DNA of 64,000 nt from Streptomyces lienomycini (GCF_027947595.1 NZ_CP116257.1:5702001-5766000), one strand, 5' to 3'. Shown: positions 32,223-41,748, numbered from the stretch's first letter. Numbers and translations are program-made. The notes: generated from the sequence alone by a model not told the origin.

Positions 32223-33593
32223 CTAACCCATCTGCTCCGTCCACTCGGCCTGCGCCTCGTTCAGCTGCTCGGCCACCGTGTCCAGGAACGCCTTCGCGCT
32301 CATCTTCCCGAGCAGCACCTTCTGGAAGTTCGGCTCGTTGTCCGCCTTGGAGATGGTGTTCCAGTCCGGCAGGTAGTACGGCAGCTGGATGATGGTCGTG
32401 GACCCGTCGTTCAGCGCCTGCGCCGCCAGCTTCGTCGGCTCGGCCTTCTGGATCCACGCGTCGTTCGCGGCACCGGTGTTGGACGGCACCTGCCCGGCCG
32501 AGGCGTTGAACTTCGAGTTCTGCTCCTTCGAGGTGGCGAACTCGATGAACTTCCAGGCGGCCTCCTTGTTCTTGCCGCTCTTGAACATGCCGAGCCCGTC
32601 GACCGGGTTGGACACCTGGACCCGCTTGCCGGAGGGGCCGACCGGCTGCGGTATGCCGCGGAACTTCCCGGCCCCGAGCGCCTTCACGTGGTCCTGGTAC
32701 GAGCCCAGGTTGTGGTTCAGCATGCCGATGGTGCCGGTGTCCCACTGGGCGGTCATCTTCGCGAAGTCGTTGTTGACGTCGGCGGCCGGCGTGACCTTCT
32801 TGTAGAGGGCGGCGTACTTCTCCAGCGCCTCCACGTTCTTCGGGTCGTTGACGGTGGTCTTCTTCTTGCCGGCGTCCCAGAACGAGGTGATGCCGGACTG
32901 CCCGTACATCGCGTCGAGCGCCTGGGCGATGGAGCCGGAGCCGCCGCGGATGGTGTAGCCGAACTCGTTCTTGCCCGTGTCGGTCAGCTTCTCGGCGGCG
33001 TCGTAGAACTTGTCCCACGTCGTCGGCGCGTCGAGACCGGCCTTCTCGAACAGGTCGGTGCGGTAGTAGAGGACGCCGTTGTTGGCGGAGGTCGGCACCG
33101 AGTACAGGGTGCCGTCGCCGCCGCCGGCGGCCTTCAGGGACTCGACCATGTCCTTGTTGAGCTCGCCGCTCAGGGCGGACTCGGCGAGCCGGTCGTCCAG
33201 CGGCTCCAGCGCCCCCTGGGCGGAGAAGCCCGCGAGCATCGAGGCCGTGACGCCGCCGACGTCCGGCAGTCCGCCGCCCTGGATGGCGGTGTCGACCTTG
33301 GACTGGTACTCGGTGGCGGCGATGCCGACGTACTCGACGTCGATGTCCGGGTTCGCCTTCTCGAAGGCGGCGATGATCTCCTTCCAGACGGCCGTGCGGA
33401 TACCGCCGTTGTTGTCCCAGAAGGTGATCTTCCCCGTGCCGCTGCCCTCGGCGCCCTTGCCGCCGCCCGACCCGCTGCCGTCGTCACCGCAGGCGGTGGC
33501 GGTGAGCGCGAGCACGGCCCCCAGGGCCACGGCGGCGGACGTCCGGCGCCTGGCTGTGCCTTTGTCTCTGCTGCTGAGCATGTTGATCCTCAT
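32223..33593 (-). CDS. Sugar ABC transporter substrate-binding lipoprotein
   Basis: The 456-residue protein has a lipoprotein signal with lipobox LTATAC (Cys35) followed by a Gly/Ser linker, then a family 1 extracellular solute-binding domain (FWDNNGGIRTAVWKEIIAAF, DIDVEYVGIAATEYQSKVDT). It binds a sugar oligomer outside the membrane for import. ATG 33593 lies downstream of AGAAGAGAG. Its gene is at the 3' side of the permease genes, separated by the GH43 gene, which is unusual; the ligand, by context, is an arabinose- or galacturonate-containing oligosaccharide. Confidence 0.9.
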   Translation of the reverse strand: MRINMLSSRDKGTARRRTSAAVALGAVLALTATACGDDGSGSGGGKGAEGSGTGKITFWDNNGGIRTAVWKEIIAAFEKANPDIDVEYVGIAATEYQSKVDTAIQGGGLPDVGGVTASMLAGFSAQGALEPLDDRLAESALSGELNKDMVESLKAAGGGDGTLYSVPTSANNGVLYYRTDLFEKAGLDAPTTWDKFYDAAEKLTDTGKNEFGYTIRGGSGSIAQALDAMYGQSGITSFWDAGKKKTTVNDPKNVEALEKYAALYKKVTPAADVNNDFAKMTAQWDTGTIGMLNHNLGSYQDHVKALGAGKFRGIPQPVGPSGKRVQVSNPVDGLGMFKSGKNKEAAWKFIEFATSKEQNSKFNASAGQVPSNTGAANDAWIQKAEPTKLAAQALNDGSTTIIQLPYYLPDWNTISKADNEPNFQKVLLGKMSAKAFLDTVAEQLNEAQAEWTEQMG

Positions 33594-33647
33594 CGGTCGG
33601 CTCTCTTCTTCTGGATCCAACAAAGCGGTGGAACGACAACGTGGGGG

Positions 33648-35189
33648 TCAGTGGGGCCCGACGCGGAACCGGGTGAAGGCGGCGGTGCCGGCGGGTCCCC
33701 GGCCGTCGGGGGCGAGTGCGAACAGGCCGAGCAGCGCGCCGACCCAGCGCCAGGGGGCGGCGGCGAACTCCCGGCCGACGGGCCGCGGGCCGTCGCCGAG
33801 GTCGTAGGAGAAGCGGCAGCGCGCCCCGGAGACGGTCTCGATCCGCAGCCGTGCCCGTCCCCCGGGCGCCGGGCGCGGACGGTCGGCGTCCCGCTCGGCC
33901 TCGGCCACCGACTCGGCGAACCGGTGCACCAGCCGCACCGTGCCGTCCGGGTCCCGCTGGAGCCCGATCCAGCGGTAGGCGTCGCCGAGGACCGCGAGTC
34001 CCGCCCGCGCGCCGGGTTCCGCGCTGTCCAGCCGCAGGTCGACCTCGATCAGCGCGGGGACGCCGGGGAACCTCTGGGTGAGGACGCTCGGCAGCAGGCG
34101 CAGGTCGTGCGCGTCGGACGAGCGGACGCAGGCGAGGCGCAGTCCGTCCCCGGAGTGCCGGGTGGCCCAGCCGTCACGGGGGTTGGCCGTCCACGACCAC
34201 TGGCGGCCGTACCGTCCGCCGGGGAAGTCGTCGTCGGTCGCTGGCGCGGCGGGCGGCTGCGGGGGCAGCGCGGGACGGGCGTGCTCGGTGACGGGGGCGC
34301 CGTCGTCGCCCAGCACCGGCCAGCCGTCCCGCGTCCACCGCATCGGCTGGAGGTGGACCACCCTGCCGTACGCGCCGCGCTGCTGGAAGTGCAGGAACCA
34401 GTCCTCGCCGGACGCCGTGCGCACCCAGCCGCCCTGGTGGGGGCCGTTGACGTCGGTGTCCTTCTGTTCGAGGACGACCCTCTCCTCGTACGGCCCGAAG
34501 AAGTCGCGGGAGCGGAAGGCGCCCTGCCAGCCGGTCTCCACCGAGCCGGCGGGCGCCAGGATCCAGAACCAGCCGTCGTGGCGGTAGAGCTTGGGGCCCT
34601 CCAGGGTGAACCAGCCGGGCAGGCCGTCGCCGTCGACGATCACCTTGCCGTCGTCGAGGAGTCCGGTGCCGTCGGGGCGCATGCGGTGACCGGTGAGCCG
34701 GTTCTTGACGCCGGAGCGGGAGCGGGCCCAGGCGTGCACGAGGTACGCCTCGCCGCTCTCCTCGTCCCACAGGGGGCACGGATCGATCAGCCCCCTGCCC
34801 GCCTTCACCAGCAGGGGCGCGGTCCACGGGCCCCTGATCTCGGGCGCGTTGACCTGGAAGACGCCCTGGTCGGGGTCGCCCCAGAAGATCCAGAAGCGGT
34901 CAGCGTGGTGGCGCAGGGACGGAGCCCAGACGCCGCAGTCGTGACGGGGCCTCGTGAACTCCCGCTCGGGCTCCAGGCGGTCCAGGGCGTGCCCGACGAG
35001 GGTCCAGTCGACCAGGTTCCGGGAGTGCAGCAGCGGCAGTCCGGGGACGCGGCCGAAGCTGGAGGCGGTGAGGTAGAAGTCGTCGCCGACGCGGACGGCG
35101 TCCGGGTCGGACCAGTCGGCGTTCAGGACGGGGTTGGTGTACGTCCCCGCACTCCGGAGGGCGGCCCCGGCGGCGCTCTCGGCGGTCAC
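33648..35189 (-). CDS. Glycoside hydrolase family 43 protein (xylosidase/arabinofuranosidase type)
   Basis: The 513-residue protein has an N-terminal five-bladed propeller with the catalytic base region NPVLNADWSDPDAVRVGDDFY (shown in two halves in the family logos), the DCGVWAPSLRHH strand, the transition-state Asp in RGLIDPCPLWDEE and the acid in FTLEGPKLYRHDGW, followed by a C-terminal beta-sandwich from about residue 340. No signal peptide is present, so it probably works on imported arabino- or xylo-oligosaccharides. GTG 35189 overlaps the upstream stop (GTGA). Confidence 0.9.
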   Translation of the reverse strand: MTAESAAGAALRSAGTYTNPVLNADWSDPDAVRVGDDFYLTASSFGRVPGLPLLHSRNLVDWTLVGHALDRLEPEREFTRPRHDCGVWAPSLRHHADRFWIFWGDPDQGVFQVNAPEIRGPWTAPLLVKAGRGLIDPCPLWDEESGEAYLVHAWARSRSGVKNRLTGHRMRPDGTGLLDDGKVIVDGDGLPGWFTLEGPKLYRHDGWFWILAPAGSVETGWQGAFRSRDFFGPYEERVVLEQKDTDVNGPHQGGWVRTASGEDWFLHFQQRGAYGRVVHLQPMRWTRDGWPVLGDDGAPVTEHARPALPPQPPAAPATDDDFPGGRYGRQWSWTANPRDGWATRHSGDGLRLACVRSSDAHDLRLLPSVLTQRFPGVPALIEVDLRLDSAEPGARAGLAVLGDAYRWIGLQRDPDGTVRLVHRFAESVAEAERDADRPRPAPGGRARLRIETVSGARCRFSYDLGDGPRPVGREFAAAPWRWVGALLGLFALAPDGRGPAGTAAFTRFRVGPH

Positions 35190-36031
35190 GGGCCCACCGC
35201 CTTGCGTACGAGGGAGGCGGCGCCGTCCGCGTCGAGGCGGCCGTCGGCGACGACGGTGACGATCCGCCGGACCAGGGTGTCGCCGGGGTCGACGGCCACC
35301 CGCTCGTCGTGGGCCAGCGAGGACCCGACCCCCGGGTACTGCGCGGTGCGCACGAACCACGGGTCGCGCCGGGTGCGTTCGGTGGCGCCGGCGAACACCA
35401 GCGACCAGGTGTCCCCGGTCAGGGCGAGCCAGTCGGCGCTCGTGCCGTGCACCTCGTCCTCGCCCTCCCGGTCGGCGGTGAAGACACCGGGCGCCGCGCT
35501 CTCCTTGCGGGCACGCCAGAAGAAGCCGCCGTACGCGGCGCCGGGGCGTCCGTTGGTGGCGGGGCTGCCGAGGGTGAGCGGGTTCGCGGTGATGTTGGTG
35601 AGGGAGAAGGTGAAGTCGAGCGCCCAGGCGGTGGCGGTGAGTTCGGTGGCCGCGACCGTGCGGCGCTCGCGCAGCAGCTCGGCGCCGGCCGCGGTCCAGC
35701 GCAGCTCCTCGACGAAGCCGTCGGGGTCGCTGAGCTGGAAGGCGGTGTGCCGCTGGGTGCCGTGGTTGTCCAGCTCGGTCGGCCCCCGGCCCTGGACGTA
35801 GGTGCGTCCGCCCCAGAAGTTGTGCCCCTCGACGTCGGGAACGGCGACACCGACGCCGAGGTGATGGAGGTGGTCGGCGGGGCTGAACTCGGTGACGGCG
35901 GTGCCGGCCAGGGTGGTGACGGGGTGCAGGCAGGGGCGCGGGGAGAGCCTGGGGGGCAGGTCGGGCCGGGTGACGTAGCGGGCGACGGGGCGGCCCGCCA
36001 CGCGCAGTACCGGGGAGTCGTTGCCGGTCAT
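35186..36031 (-). CDS. PmoA-family protein (DUF6807)
   Basis: The 281-residue protein has the DUF6807/PmoA pattern with HPVTTLAGTAVTEFSPADHLHHLGVGV near residue 37, FWGGRTYVQGRGP, and GTSADWLALTGD. The family is a beta-sandwich resembling galactose mutarotase folds and is often found next to sugar oxidoreductases; the name from methane monooxygenase is misleading and no oxygenase activity is implied. It overlaps its neighbours by four bases on both sides, so it belongs to one operon with the oxidoreductase and GH43 genes. Its biochemical role is unknown. Confidence 0.8.
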   Translation of the reverse strand: MTGNDSPVLRVAGRPVARYVTRPDLPPRLSPRPCLHPVTTLAGTAVTEFSPADHLHHLGVGVAVPDVEGHNFWGGRTYVQGRGPTELDNHGTQRHTAFQLSDPDGFVEELRWTAAGAELLRERRTVAATELTATAWALDFTFSLTNITANPLTLGSPATNGRPGAAYGGFFWRARKESAAPGVFTADREGEDEVHGTSADWLALTGDTWSLVFAGATERTRRDPWFVRTAQYPGVGSSLAHDERVAVDPGDTLVRRIVTVVADGRLDADGAASLVRKAVGP

Positions 36032-37185
36032 CGGGTGCTCACCTCGTAGCGCGGGTGCTCGGTGCGCGGCGCCCAGGGTGCGCCCAGCTCGGAGTACAGG
36101 GAGAGGGTGTCGGCGGCGGCGGCCACGAGTGCGTCGATGCCGGGGACGACGCGGCGGCTCTCGCCGGGGACGCGGCGCCAGGCGGCCTCGGGCAGCCGGT
36201 CGGGGTCGGGGGCCAGCCGGATCGCCTCGACGACCCGCATGAACGCGCCCGTCTCGTCCGGCGGCACCAGCAGCGGCACGCCGGTGGTGAGGTGGTCGAC
36301 CAGGTTCTCCAGCAGGTCGGTGCGGTCGTGGTGGAACTCCTCGGGGCCGTGGCCGCCGCGCTGGAGCAGGACGCGGTCCTGCTTGTACCAGAAGGTGACG
36401 CGGCCGCCGGTGCCGTGCACCAGCACGTACGGCTCGTCGGCCCGCTCGGCGCACAGGGTCGCGGCGACGGTGACGCGGTGCCCGCGCGCGGTGGCGATCC
36501 GCACGCAGGAGGTGTCGTCGGCCTCGATGTCGTTGGCGTGGCTCAGCTCGGTCTCGATGCCGGTGACGTCCTCGGCGCGGGCGGTCCCGCCGAGCGCGAG
36601 GGCGGTGGCGACGGCGTGGGCCAGCGGGTTGGTGAGCGCGCCGTCGATGACGTCGGCGCCGTTCAGCCGCCGCTTGCCGGACCAGGGCGCCCGGCGGAAG
36701 TAGGCCTCGTCCCGCACCCAGGCGCCGGCCCCGCCGATGCCCACGACCTCGCCGATCGCCCCCTCGGCCACCAGTTCCCGGATGGCGGGGACCGCGTGCG
36801 AGCCCAGTGACTGGAACCCGACCTGGCAGGCGACCCCGGCTTCCGCGACCCCGTCGGCCATGCGCCGGAACTCGGCGTACGACGGTGCCGGGGGCTTCTC
36901 CAGGAGCAGGTGCACGCCCCGCCGGGCGGCGGTCAGCGCGAGGTCGGTGTGGGTGGGGATCGGCGTGCAGATCACGGCGATCCGGGCGCCGGTGGAGTCG
37001 AGGAGTGCCCCGAAGTCGGCGGACTGCTCGGGGAGGTCGCCGCCCGCCTCCTGCTCGGTCAGCGGGGTCAGCTCGCAGATGCCGGCCAGCCGGACCAGTC
37101 CCGCCCGCTCCAGGCGGCGGATGTTGGCGACGTGCCAGCGGCCGTGGCCGCGGGCGCCGGCGAGGACGACGGGGACCGGGGTCAT
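36028..37185 (-). CDS. Gfo/Idh/MocA-family oxidoreductase
   Basis: The 385-residue protein has an N-terminal Rossmann domain (VVLAGARGHGRWHVANIRRLE) and the family EKPP motif (LLLEKPPAPSYAEF), then the C-terminal sugar-binding sheet. It oxidises or reduces a sugar or sugar acid with NAD(P). In this operon it could be the sugar dehydrogenase that feeds the IlvD dehydratase, but that is inference. ATG 37185 overlaps the permease stop and the end overlaps the PmoA gene start (ATGA). Confidence 0.87.
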   Translation of the reverse strand: MTPVPVVLAGARGHGRWHVANIRRLERAGLVRLAGICELTPLTEQEAGGDLPEQSADFGALLDSTGARIAVICTPIPTHTDLALTAARRGVHLLLEKPPAPSYAEFRRMADGVAEAGVACQVGFQSLGSHAVPAIRELVAEGAIGEVVGIGGAGAWVRDEAYFRRAPWSGKRRLNGADVIDGALTNPLAHAVATALALGGTARAEDVTGIETELSHANDIEADDTSCVRIATARGHRVTVAATLCAERADEPYVLVHGTGGRVTFWYKQDRVLLQRGGHGPEEFHHDRTDLLENLVDHLTTGVPLLVPPDETGAFMRVVEAIRLAPDPDRLPEAAWRRVPGESRRVVPGIDALVAAAADTLSLYSELGAPWAPRTEHPRYEVSTR

Positions 37186-38078
37186 CCCTTCACCGCCCCC
37201 GCGCTGAAGCCGGTGATCAGCCACTTCTGGATGAAGGCGAAGACGATCACGACGGGGACGGCGGCGACGATGCCGCCGGCGGCGAGCGCGCCGAGGTCGA
37301 CGCTGTCCGCGCTCATCAGGGAGTTGAGGCCGACCGGGATGGTCTGCTTGCTCTGGTTGTTGAGGAACATCAGGGCGAACAGGAAGTGGTTCCAGGAGTG
37401 CACGAAGGCGAAGGAACCCACCGCGATCAGGCCCGGCCGCAGCAGCGGCAGTACGACGATCCGGAAGGCCCGGAACCGGCCGCAGCCGTCGACCCAGGCG
37501 GCCTCCTCCAGGGAGTACGGCACGTTCTTGATGAAGTTGCTGATCAGGATGATCGACAGCGGCAGTTGGAAGACCGTCTCGGCGATGATGACGCTGCCCA
37601 GCGAGTTGATCATCTGGAGCTTGGCGAAGATCTCGAACAGCGGCACCAGGAGCAGCGCGCCGGGCACGAACTGGGAGCAGAGCAGGGCGAGCATGAAGCC
37701 CCGCTTGATTTTGAAGTCGAACCGGGCGAGGGCGTAGCCGCCGGCCAGGGCGACGAGGGTGGTCATCACCAGGGTCGCGAGCCCGACGTACACGCTGTTC
37801 TCGAAGTAGGTGCCGAAGCCGCGGTCGGTCCACACCTTCTCGAAGTGCTCGGTGGTCATCGGCCAGGGCACGAGCGAGGTCGAGCCGGCCGGGCGCAGCG
37901 CGAAGAGCAGGATCCAGTAGAACGGGATCAGGGTGAAGACCAGGTAGATCCCGAGCGGCAGGTAGATCTGCCAGCGGGGCACCTCGTCCCAGGCCGGGCG
38001 CTTCTTGCCGGGCCGCGAGGCCGCGGGGGCGACCGGCGTGGGGGCGGGGGCGGCCGCGGGGGCTTCTTTGGTGATCAC
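37182..38078 (-). CDS. Carbohydrate ABC transporter permease (MalG-like)
   Basis: The 298-residue protein has six membrane helices, a Pro/Ala-rich cytoplasmic N terminus and the inner-membrane EAA loop EEAAWVDGCGRFRAFRIVVLPL, which contacts the ATPase. It is the second permease of the importer. GTG 38078 overlaps the upstream permease stop (GTGA). No ATPase gene is present in the operon, so a shared ATPase such as MsiK is likely. Confidence 0.92.
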   Translation of the reverse strand: MITKEAPAAAPAPTPVAPAASRPGKKRPAWDEVPRWQIYLPLGIYLVFTLIPFYWILLFALRPAGSTSLVPWPMTTEHFEKVWTDRGFGTYFENSVYVGLATLVMTTLVALAGGYALARFDFKIKRGFMLALLCSQFVPGALLLVPLFEIFAKLQMINSLGSVIIAETVFQLPLSIILISNFIKNVPYSLEEAAWVDGCGRFRAFRIVVLPLLRPGLIAVGSFAFVHSWNHFLFALMFLNNQSKQTIPVGLNSLMSADSVDLGALAAGGIVAAVPVVIVFAFIQKWLITGFSAGAVKG

Positions 38079-39010
38079 TTGTTCTCGCCTCCGAACTTGC
38101 TCAGCCGCAGGTAGACGATCGAGCAGAAGAGCAGGATCACGAACGCGACCGTGGTGAGGGCCGACGCGTAGCCGAAGTCGTGCGCGTCGACGCTGGTGTT
38201 GGCGATGTACAGGGGCAGCGTCGTGGTCTCGCCCGCGGGTCCGCCGCCCGTCAGGGTGTAGAGCAGGTCGACGTTGTTGAACTCCCACACCGCGCGCAGC
38301 AGCGTGGACAGGATGATGGCGTCCTTCAGGTGCGGCAGCGTGATGTGCCAGAACTGCTTGAACCGGCTGGCGCCGTCGACCTCGGCGGCCTCGTACAGGT
38401 CCTTCGAGACGGACTGGAGGTCGGCGAGGATGAGGATCGCGAAGAAGGGCACGCCGCGCCACAGGTCGGCGACGACCGCCGCGGAGAACACGGTCGAGGT
38501 GTCGGAGAGCCAACTGGTGCCGTACGAGCCGATGCCCATGTCGGCGAGGTACCGGGTCACGCCGGTCTGCGAGTTGTAGAGCAGGACCCAGATCGCGGAG
38601 GTCAGCACGCCGGAGACGGCCCACGGGGAGAAGACCAGGGCCCGCCCGACGCCCCGGCCCACGAAGGTCTGGTTGACGATGAGGGCCAGTGCCAGGCCGA
38701 AGAGCAGTTGCAGTCCGACCTCGACGAAGACCCACTTCGCGCTGAAGACGAGGGTGTCCCAGAAGACCGGGTCGTCGGTGAAGATCTTGACGAAGTTGTC
38801 GAAGCCGGCGAAGCCGTTCCGCCATGGTTTGGTGGGGTTGTACTCCTGGAGGCTGTAGTAGAAGACGCTGATGACCGGGTAGGCGATGAAGCCCAGCATC
38901 AGCAGGGCGGCCGGTCCGATCAGCAGGTACGGGAGCCTGCGCGGCGTGGCCGAGGCACGGCGCCGCCGGGGTGGCGCGGGCGGTTTCGCCACGGCTGCGG
39001 CTTGGGCCAT
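38075..39010 (-). CDS. Carbohydrate ABC transporter permease (MalF-like)
   Basis: The 311-residue protein has six membrane helices starting with YLLIGPAALLMLGFIAYPVIS after a basic N terminus (PRRRRASATPRR), and an EAA loop (YEAAEVDGASRFKQFWHITLPHL). It forms the heterodimeric channel with the following permease. ATG 39010 follows GAACTGTC, a weak ribosome-binding site, and a LacI-type operator lies about 40 bases upstream, so transcription probably starts here. Confidence 0.92.
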   Translation of the reverse strand: MAQAAAVAKPPAPPRRRRASATPRRLPYLLIGPAALLMLGFIAYPVISVFYYSLQEYNPTKPWRNGFAGFDNFVKIFTDDPVFWDTLVFSAKWVFVEVGLQLLFGLALALIVNQTFVGRGVGRALVFSPWAVSGVLTSAIWVLLYNSQTGVTRYLADMGIGSYGTSWLSDTSTVFSAAVVADLWRGVPFFAILILADLQSVSKDLYEAAEVDGASRFKQFWHITLPHLKDAIILSTLLRAVWEFNNVDLLYTLTGGGPAGETTTLPLYIANTSVDAHDFGYASALTTVAFVILLFCSIVYLRLSKFGGENK

Positions 39011-39050
39011 GACAGTTCTCCGTTCTGGTGCGGCGTGCGGGGGTCGTACA

Positions 39051-39062
39051 GGAAGCGCTTTC
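39051..39062. promoter_or_regulatory. LacI/CcpA-type operator upstream of the permease genes
   Basis: GGAAGCGCTTTC is a near-perfect palindrome centred on a CG step, with one mismatch between half-sites. It matches the classic LacI-family operator (GAAAGCGCTTTC) and stands between the IlvD gene and the first permease gene. No LacI-family gene is present in the window. Confidence 0.7.
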
Positions 39063-39103
39063 TCGCCGGGCAGGGGTGTGCGGGGTTCCGCCGTTCGGCG
39101 GGC

Positions 39104-40843
39104 TCAGCCCGCGTAGGGGTCCTGCACCGTGCCGGGGCGGGCCAGGAACTCGAAGTCGCAGCCGGTGTCGGCCTGGGTGATCTGTTCGTTGTAGAGCGCG
39201 CCGTAGCCGCGCTCGTAGCGGGCGGGCGGCGGGGTCCAGGCGGCCCTGCGGCGCTCCAGCTCCTCGTCGTCCACGCCCAGGTGCAGGGTGCGGGCCTCGA
39301 CGTCGAGGGTGATGGGGTCGCCGGTGCGCACCAGGGCGAGCGGTCCGCCGACGTGCGACTCGGGGGCCACGTGCAGCACGCACGCGCCGTAACTGGTGCC
39401 GCTCATCCGGGCGTCGGAGATCCGGACCATGTCGCGCACGCCCTGCTTGAGCAGGTGGTCGGGGATGGGCAGCATGCCGTACTCGGGCATGCCCGGTCCG
39501 CCCTTGGGCCCGGAGCCCCGCAGCACCAGCACGGTGTCGGCGGTGATGCCCAGCTCTGGGTCGTTGATGGTGCGCTGCATGGTCCGGTAGTCGTCGAAGA
39601 CGACGGCGGGCCCGGTGTGCTTGAGCAGGTGCGGTTCGGCGGCGATGTGCTTGATGACCGCGCCGTCCGGGCAGAGGTTGCCGCGCAGTACGGCGACCCC
39701 GCCCTCGCTCGCGACGGGGTTGTCGCGGGTCCTGATGACGTCGTCGTGGTGGACGAGGGCGCCGTCCAGCTGCTCCCGCAGGGTGTCGTGGGAGACGGTG
39801 GGGCGGTCCAGGTGGAGCAGGTCGGTGATGCGGGAGAGGAAGCCGGGCAGTCCGCCGGCGAAGTGGAAGTCCTCCATCAGGTAGGTCCGTCCGCCGGGGC
39901 GGACGTTGGCGAGCACCGGGACGGTGCGCGCGACGCGGTCGAAGTCGTCGAGCGTGAGGGTGACTCCGGCCCGGCCCGCCATGGCGATCAGATGGATCAC
40001 GGCGTTGGTGGAACCGCCGAGGCCGAGGACGGTGGTGACGGCGTCCTCGAAGGCGTCGGCGGTGAGGATGTCGCTCAGCTTCCGGTCCCGGTGGACCAGT
40101 TCGACGATGCGCAGTCCGGCGGCGGCGGCCATCCGGTCGTGCCCGGAGTCGACGGCCGGGATGCTGGAGGCGCCCGGGACGGTGACGCCGAGCGCCTCGG
40201 CGGCCGCGGTCAGCGTGGAGGCGGTGCCCATGGTCATGCAGTGGCCGGGCGAGCGGGCCAGGCCGCTCTCCAGTTCCTGCATCTCGCAGTCGCCGATGAG
40301 GCCGGCCCGCTTGTCGTCCCAGTACTTCCACATGTCGGTGCCCGAGCCGAGGGTCTCGCCGCGCCAGTGCCCCGGCAGCATGGGCCCGGCGGGCACGAAG
40401 ACGGCGGGCAGGTCGACGCTGGCGGCGCCCATGAGCAGGGCGGGCGTGGACTTGTCGCAGCCGCCCATCAGGACGGCGCCGTCGACCGGGTAGGAGCGCA
40501 GCAGCTCCTCGGTCTCCATGGCGAGGAGGTTGCGGTAGAGCATCGGGGTCGGCTTCTGGAAGGTCTCGCTGAGCGTGGAGACCGGGAACTCCAGCGGGAA
40601 CCCGCCCGCCTGCCACACCCCGCGCTTGACCGCCTGGGCGCGGTCGCGCAGGTGGACGTGGCAGGGGTTGATGTCGGACCAGGTGTTGAGGATGGCGATG
40701 ACGGGCTTGCCGAGGTGCTCCTCGGGCAGGTAGCCGAGCTGGCGGGTGCGGGCGCGGTGGCTGAAGGAGCGCAGGCCGTCCGTGCCGTACCACTGGTGGC
40801 TGCGGAGCTGTTCGGGCGCCTTCCGGCTGCTCGGGGCTGTCAT
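39104..40843 (-). CDS. IlvD/Edd-family dehydratase (pentonate/aldonate dehydratase-like)
   Basis: The 579-residue protein has the iron-sulfur and substrate motifs of the family: NTWSDINPCHVHLRDRAQAVKRG (first cysteine), VLMGGCDKSTPALLMGA, GDCEMQELESG, and RISDARMSGTSYGAC near the C terminus. Sugar-acid dehydratases of this family convert L-arabonate or D-xylonate to 2-keto-3-deoxy acids. With the DHDPS-family enzyme next to it and an alpha-ketoglutarate semialdehyde dehydrogenase elsewhere, an oxidative pentose route is the best reading; a branched-chain amino acid role is unlikely here. ATG 40843 overlaps the upstream stop. Confidence 0.85.
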   Translation of the reverse strand: MTAPSSRKAPEQLRSHQWYGTDGLRSFSHRARTRQLGYLPEEHLGKPVIAILNTWSDINPCHVHLRDRAQAVKRGVWQAGGFPLEFPVSTLSETFQKPTPMLYRNLLAMETEELLRSYPVDGAVLMGGCDKSTPALLMGAASVDLPAVFVPAGPMLPGHWRGETLGSGTDMWKYWDDKRAGLIGDCEMQELESGLARSPGHCMTMGTASTLTAAAEALGVTVPGASSIPAVDSGHDRMAAAAGLRIVELVHRDRKLSDILTADAFEDAVTTVLGLGGSTNAVIHLIAMAGRAGVTLTLDDFDRVARTVPVLANVRPGGRTYLMEDFHFAGGLPGFLSRITDLLHLDRPTVSHDTLREQLDGALVHHDDVIRTRDNPVASEGGVAVLRGNLCPDGAVIKHIAAEPHLLKHTGPAVVFDDYRTMQRTINDPELGITADTVLVLRGSGPKGGPGMPEYGMLPIPDHLLKQGVRDMVRISDARMSGTSYGACVLHVAPESHVGGPLALVRTGDPITLDVEARTLHLGVDDEELERRRAAWTPPPARYERGYGALYNEQITQADTGCDFEFLARPGTVQDPYAG

Positions 40844-41748
40844 ATGGACCACCCCGCGGCGATGGCGGCGACCTCGGCGCGCTCGCTCTCGGGCAGCGGC
40901 TTGCTCGGCGGGCGGACCTCCCGGCGGCACAGGCCCAGCGAGGCGAGGGCCTCCTTGACGACGGTGACGTTGTTGGCGGAGCCGTTGGCGGCGCGCAGTT
41001 CCTCGAAGCGGCGGATCTGCTCCCAGACCTTCATGGCGGCCGGGTAGTCGCCCGAGCGGAGTGCTTCGATCATGTTCCGCGAGACGGCCGGGGCGACGTT
41101 CACCAGGCCCGAGGTGAAGCCGGTGGCTCCCGCGCTGAAGTACGAGGGCGCGTACGGCTCGGCGAGTCCCGCGATCCAGACGAAGCGGTCGAGGCCGGCG
41201 TCGCGGGCGAACGCGGCGAACTTGGAGGCGTCCGGCACGGCGTACTTCACGCCGACGACGTTGGGGCAGGTGTCCGCGAGGTCGGCGAGGCGGGCGCCGG
41301 TGAGCTGGGCGTTGCGGATGTAGGGCACGACGCCCAGTTCGGGCACGGCCTCGGCGATGGCGCGGTGGTAGTCGACCCAGCCGCCCTGGGAGACGTAGGG
41401 GTGGACGGGCTGGTGGACCATCACCATGGAGGCGCCCAGGTCGCGGGCGTGCCGGGCGGAGGCGACCGCGGTCGGCACGTCGTGGCCGACGCCGACCAGG
41501 ATGTCCGCGCGCTCGCCTGCCTCCTCCACGGTCAGCTCGGTGACCAGGCGCCGCTCGGCCGGGTCGAGGGCGTAGAACTCGCCGGTGTTGCCGCCCGGGG
41601 TGAGGGTCGTGATGCCACCGTCGAGGAGACGACGCAGCAGGGCCCGGTAGGTGGCGGGGTCGACGGTGCCGTCCTCGGCGAACGGGGTCACCGGGATCGC
41701 CACCACGTCGGCCAGGGCCGCCCGCTGGGTCTCGAACGTCGCTGTCAT
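40840..41748 (-). CDS. Dihydrodipicolinate synthase-family lyase/dehydratase
   Basis: The 302-residue TIM-barrel protein has GGNTGEFYAL near residue 52, the Schiff-base lysine in VVGVKYAVPD (Lys168) and the supporting tyrosine in VPYIRN (Tyr143). In sugar-acid operons such enzymes dehydrate or cleave 2-keto-3-deoxy acids, for example L-2-keto-3-deoxyarabonate to alpha-ketoglutarate semialdehyde. It shares only general family features with the second homologue at 45900, suggesting different substrates. ATG 41748 overlaps the GntR gene stop. Confidence 0.87.
   Translation of the reverse strand: MTATFETQRAALADVVAIPVTPFAEDGTVDPATYRALLRRLLDGGITTLTPGGNTGEFYALDPAERRLVTELTVEEAGERADILVGVGHDVPTAVASARHARDLGASMVMVHQPVHPYVSQGGWVDYHRAIAEAVPELGVVPYIRNAQLTGARLADLADTCPNVVGVKYAVPDASKFAAFARDAGLDRFVWIAGLAEPYAPSYFSAGATGFTSGLVNVAPAVSRNMIEALRSGDYPAAMKVWEQIRRFEELRAANGSANNVTVVKEALASLGLCRREVRPPSKPLPESERAEVAAIAAGWSI

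Noticed and set aside
39011..40793. One giant reading frame from the permease gene through the IlvD gene
   Set aside because: Only 37182-38078 carries permease features; the rest is antisense-like low-complexity sequence over genes in other frames.
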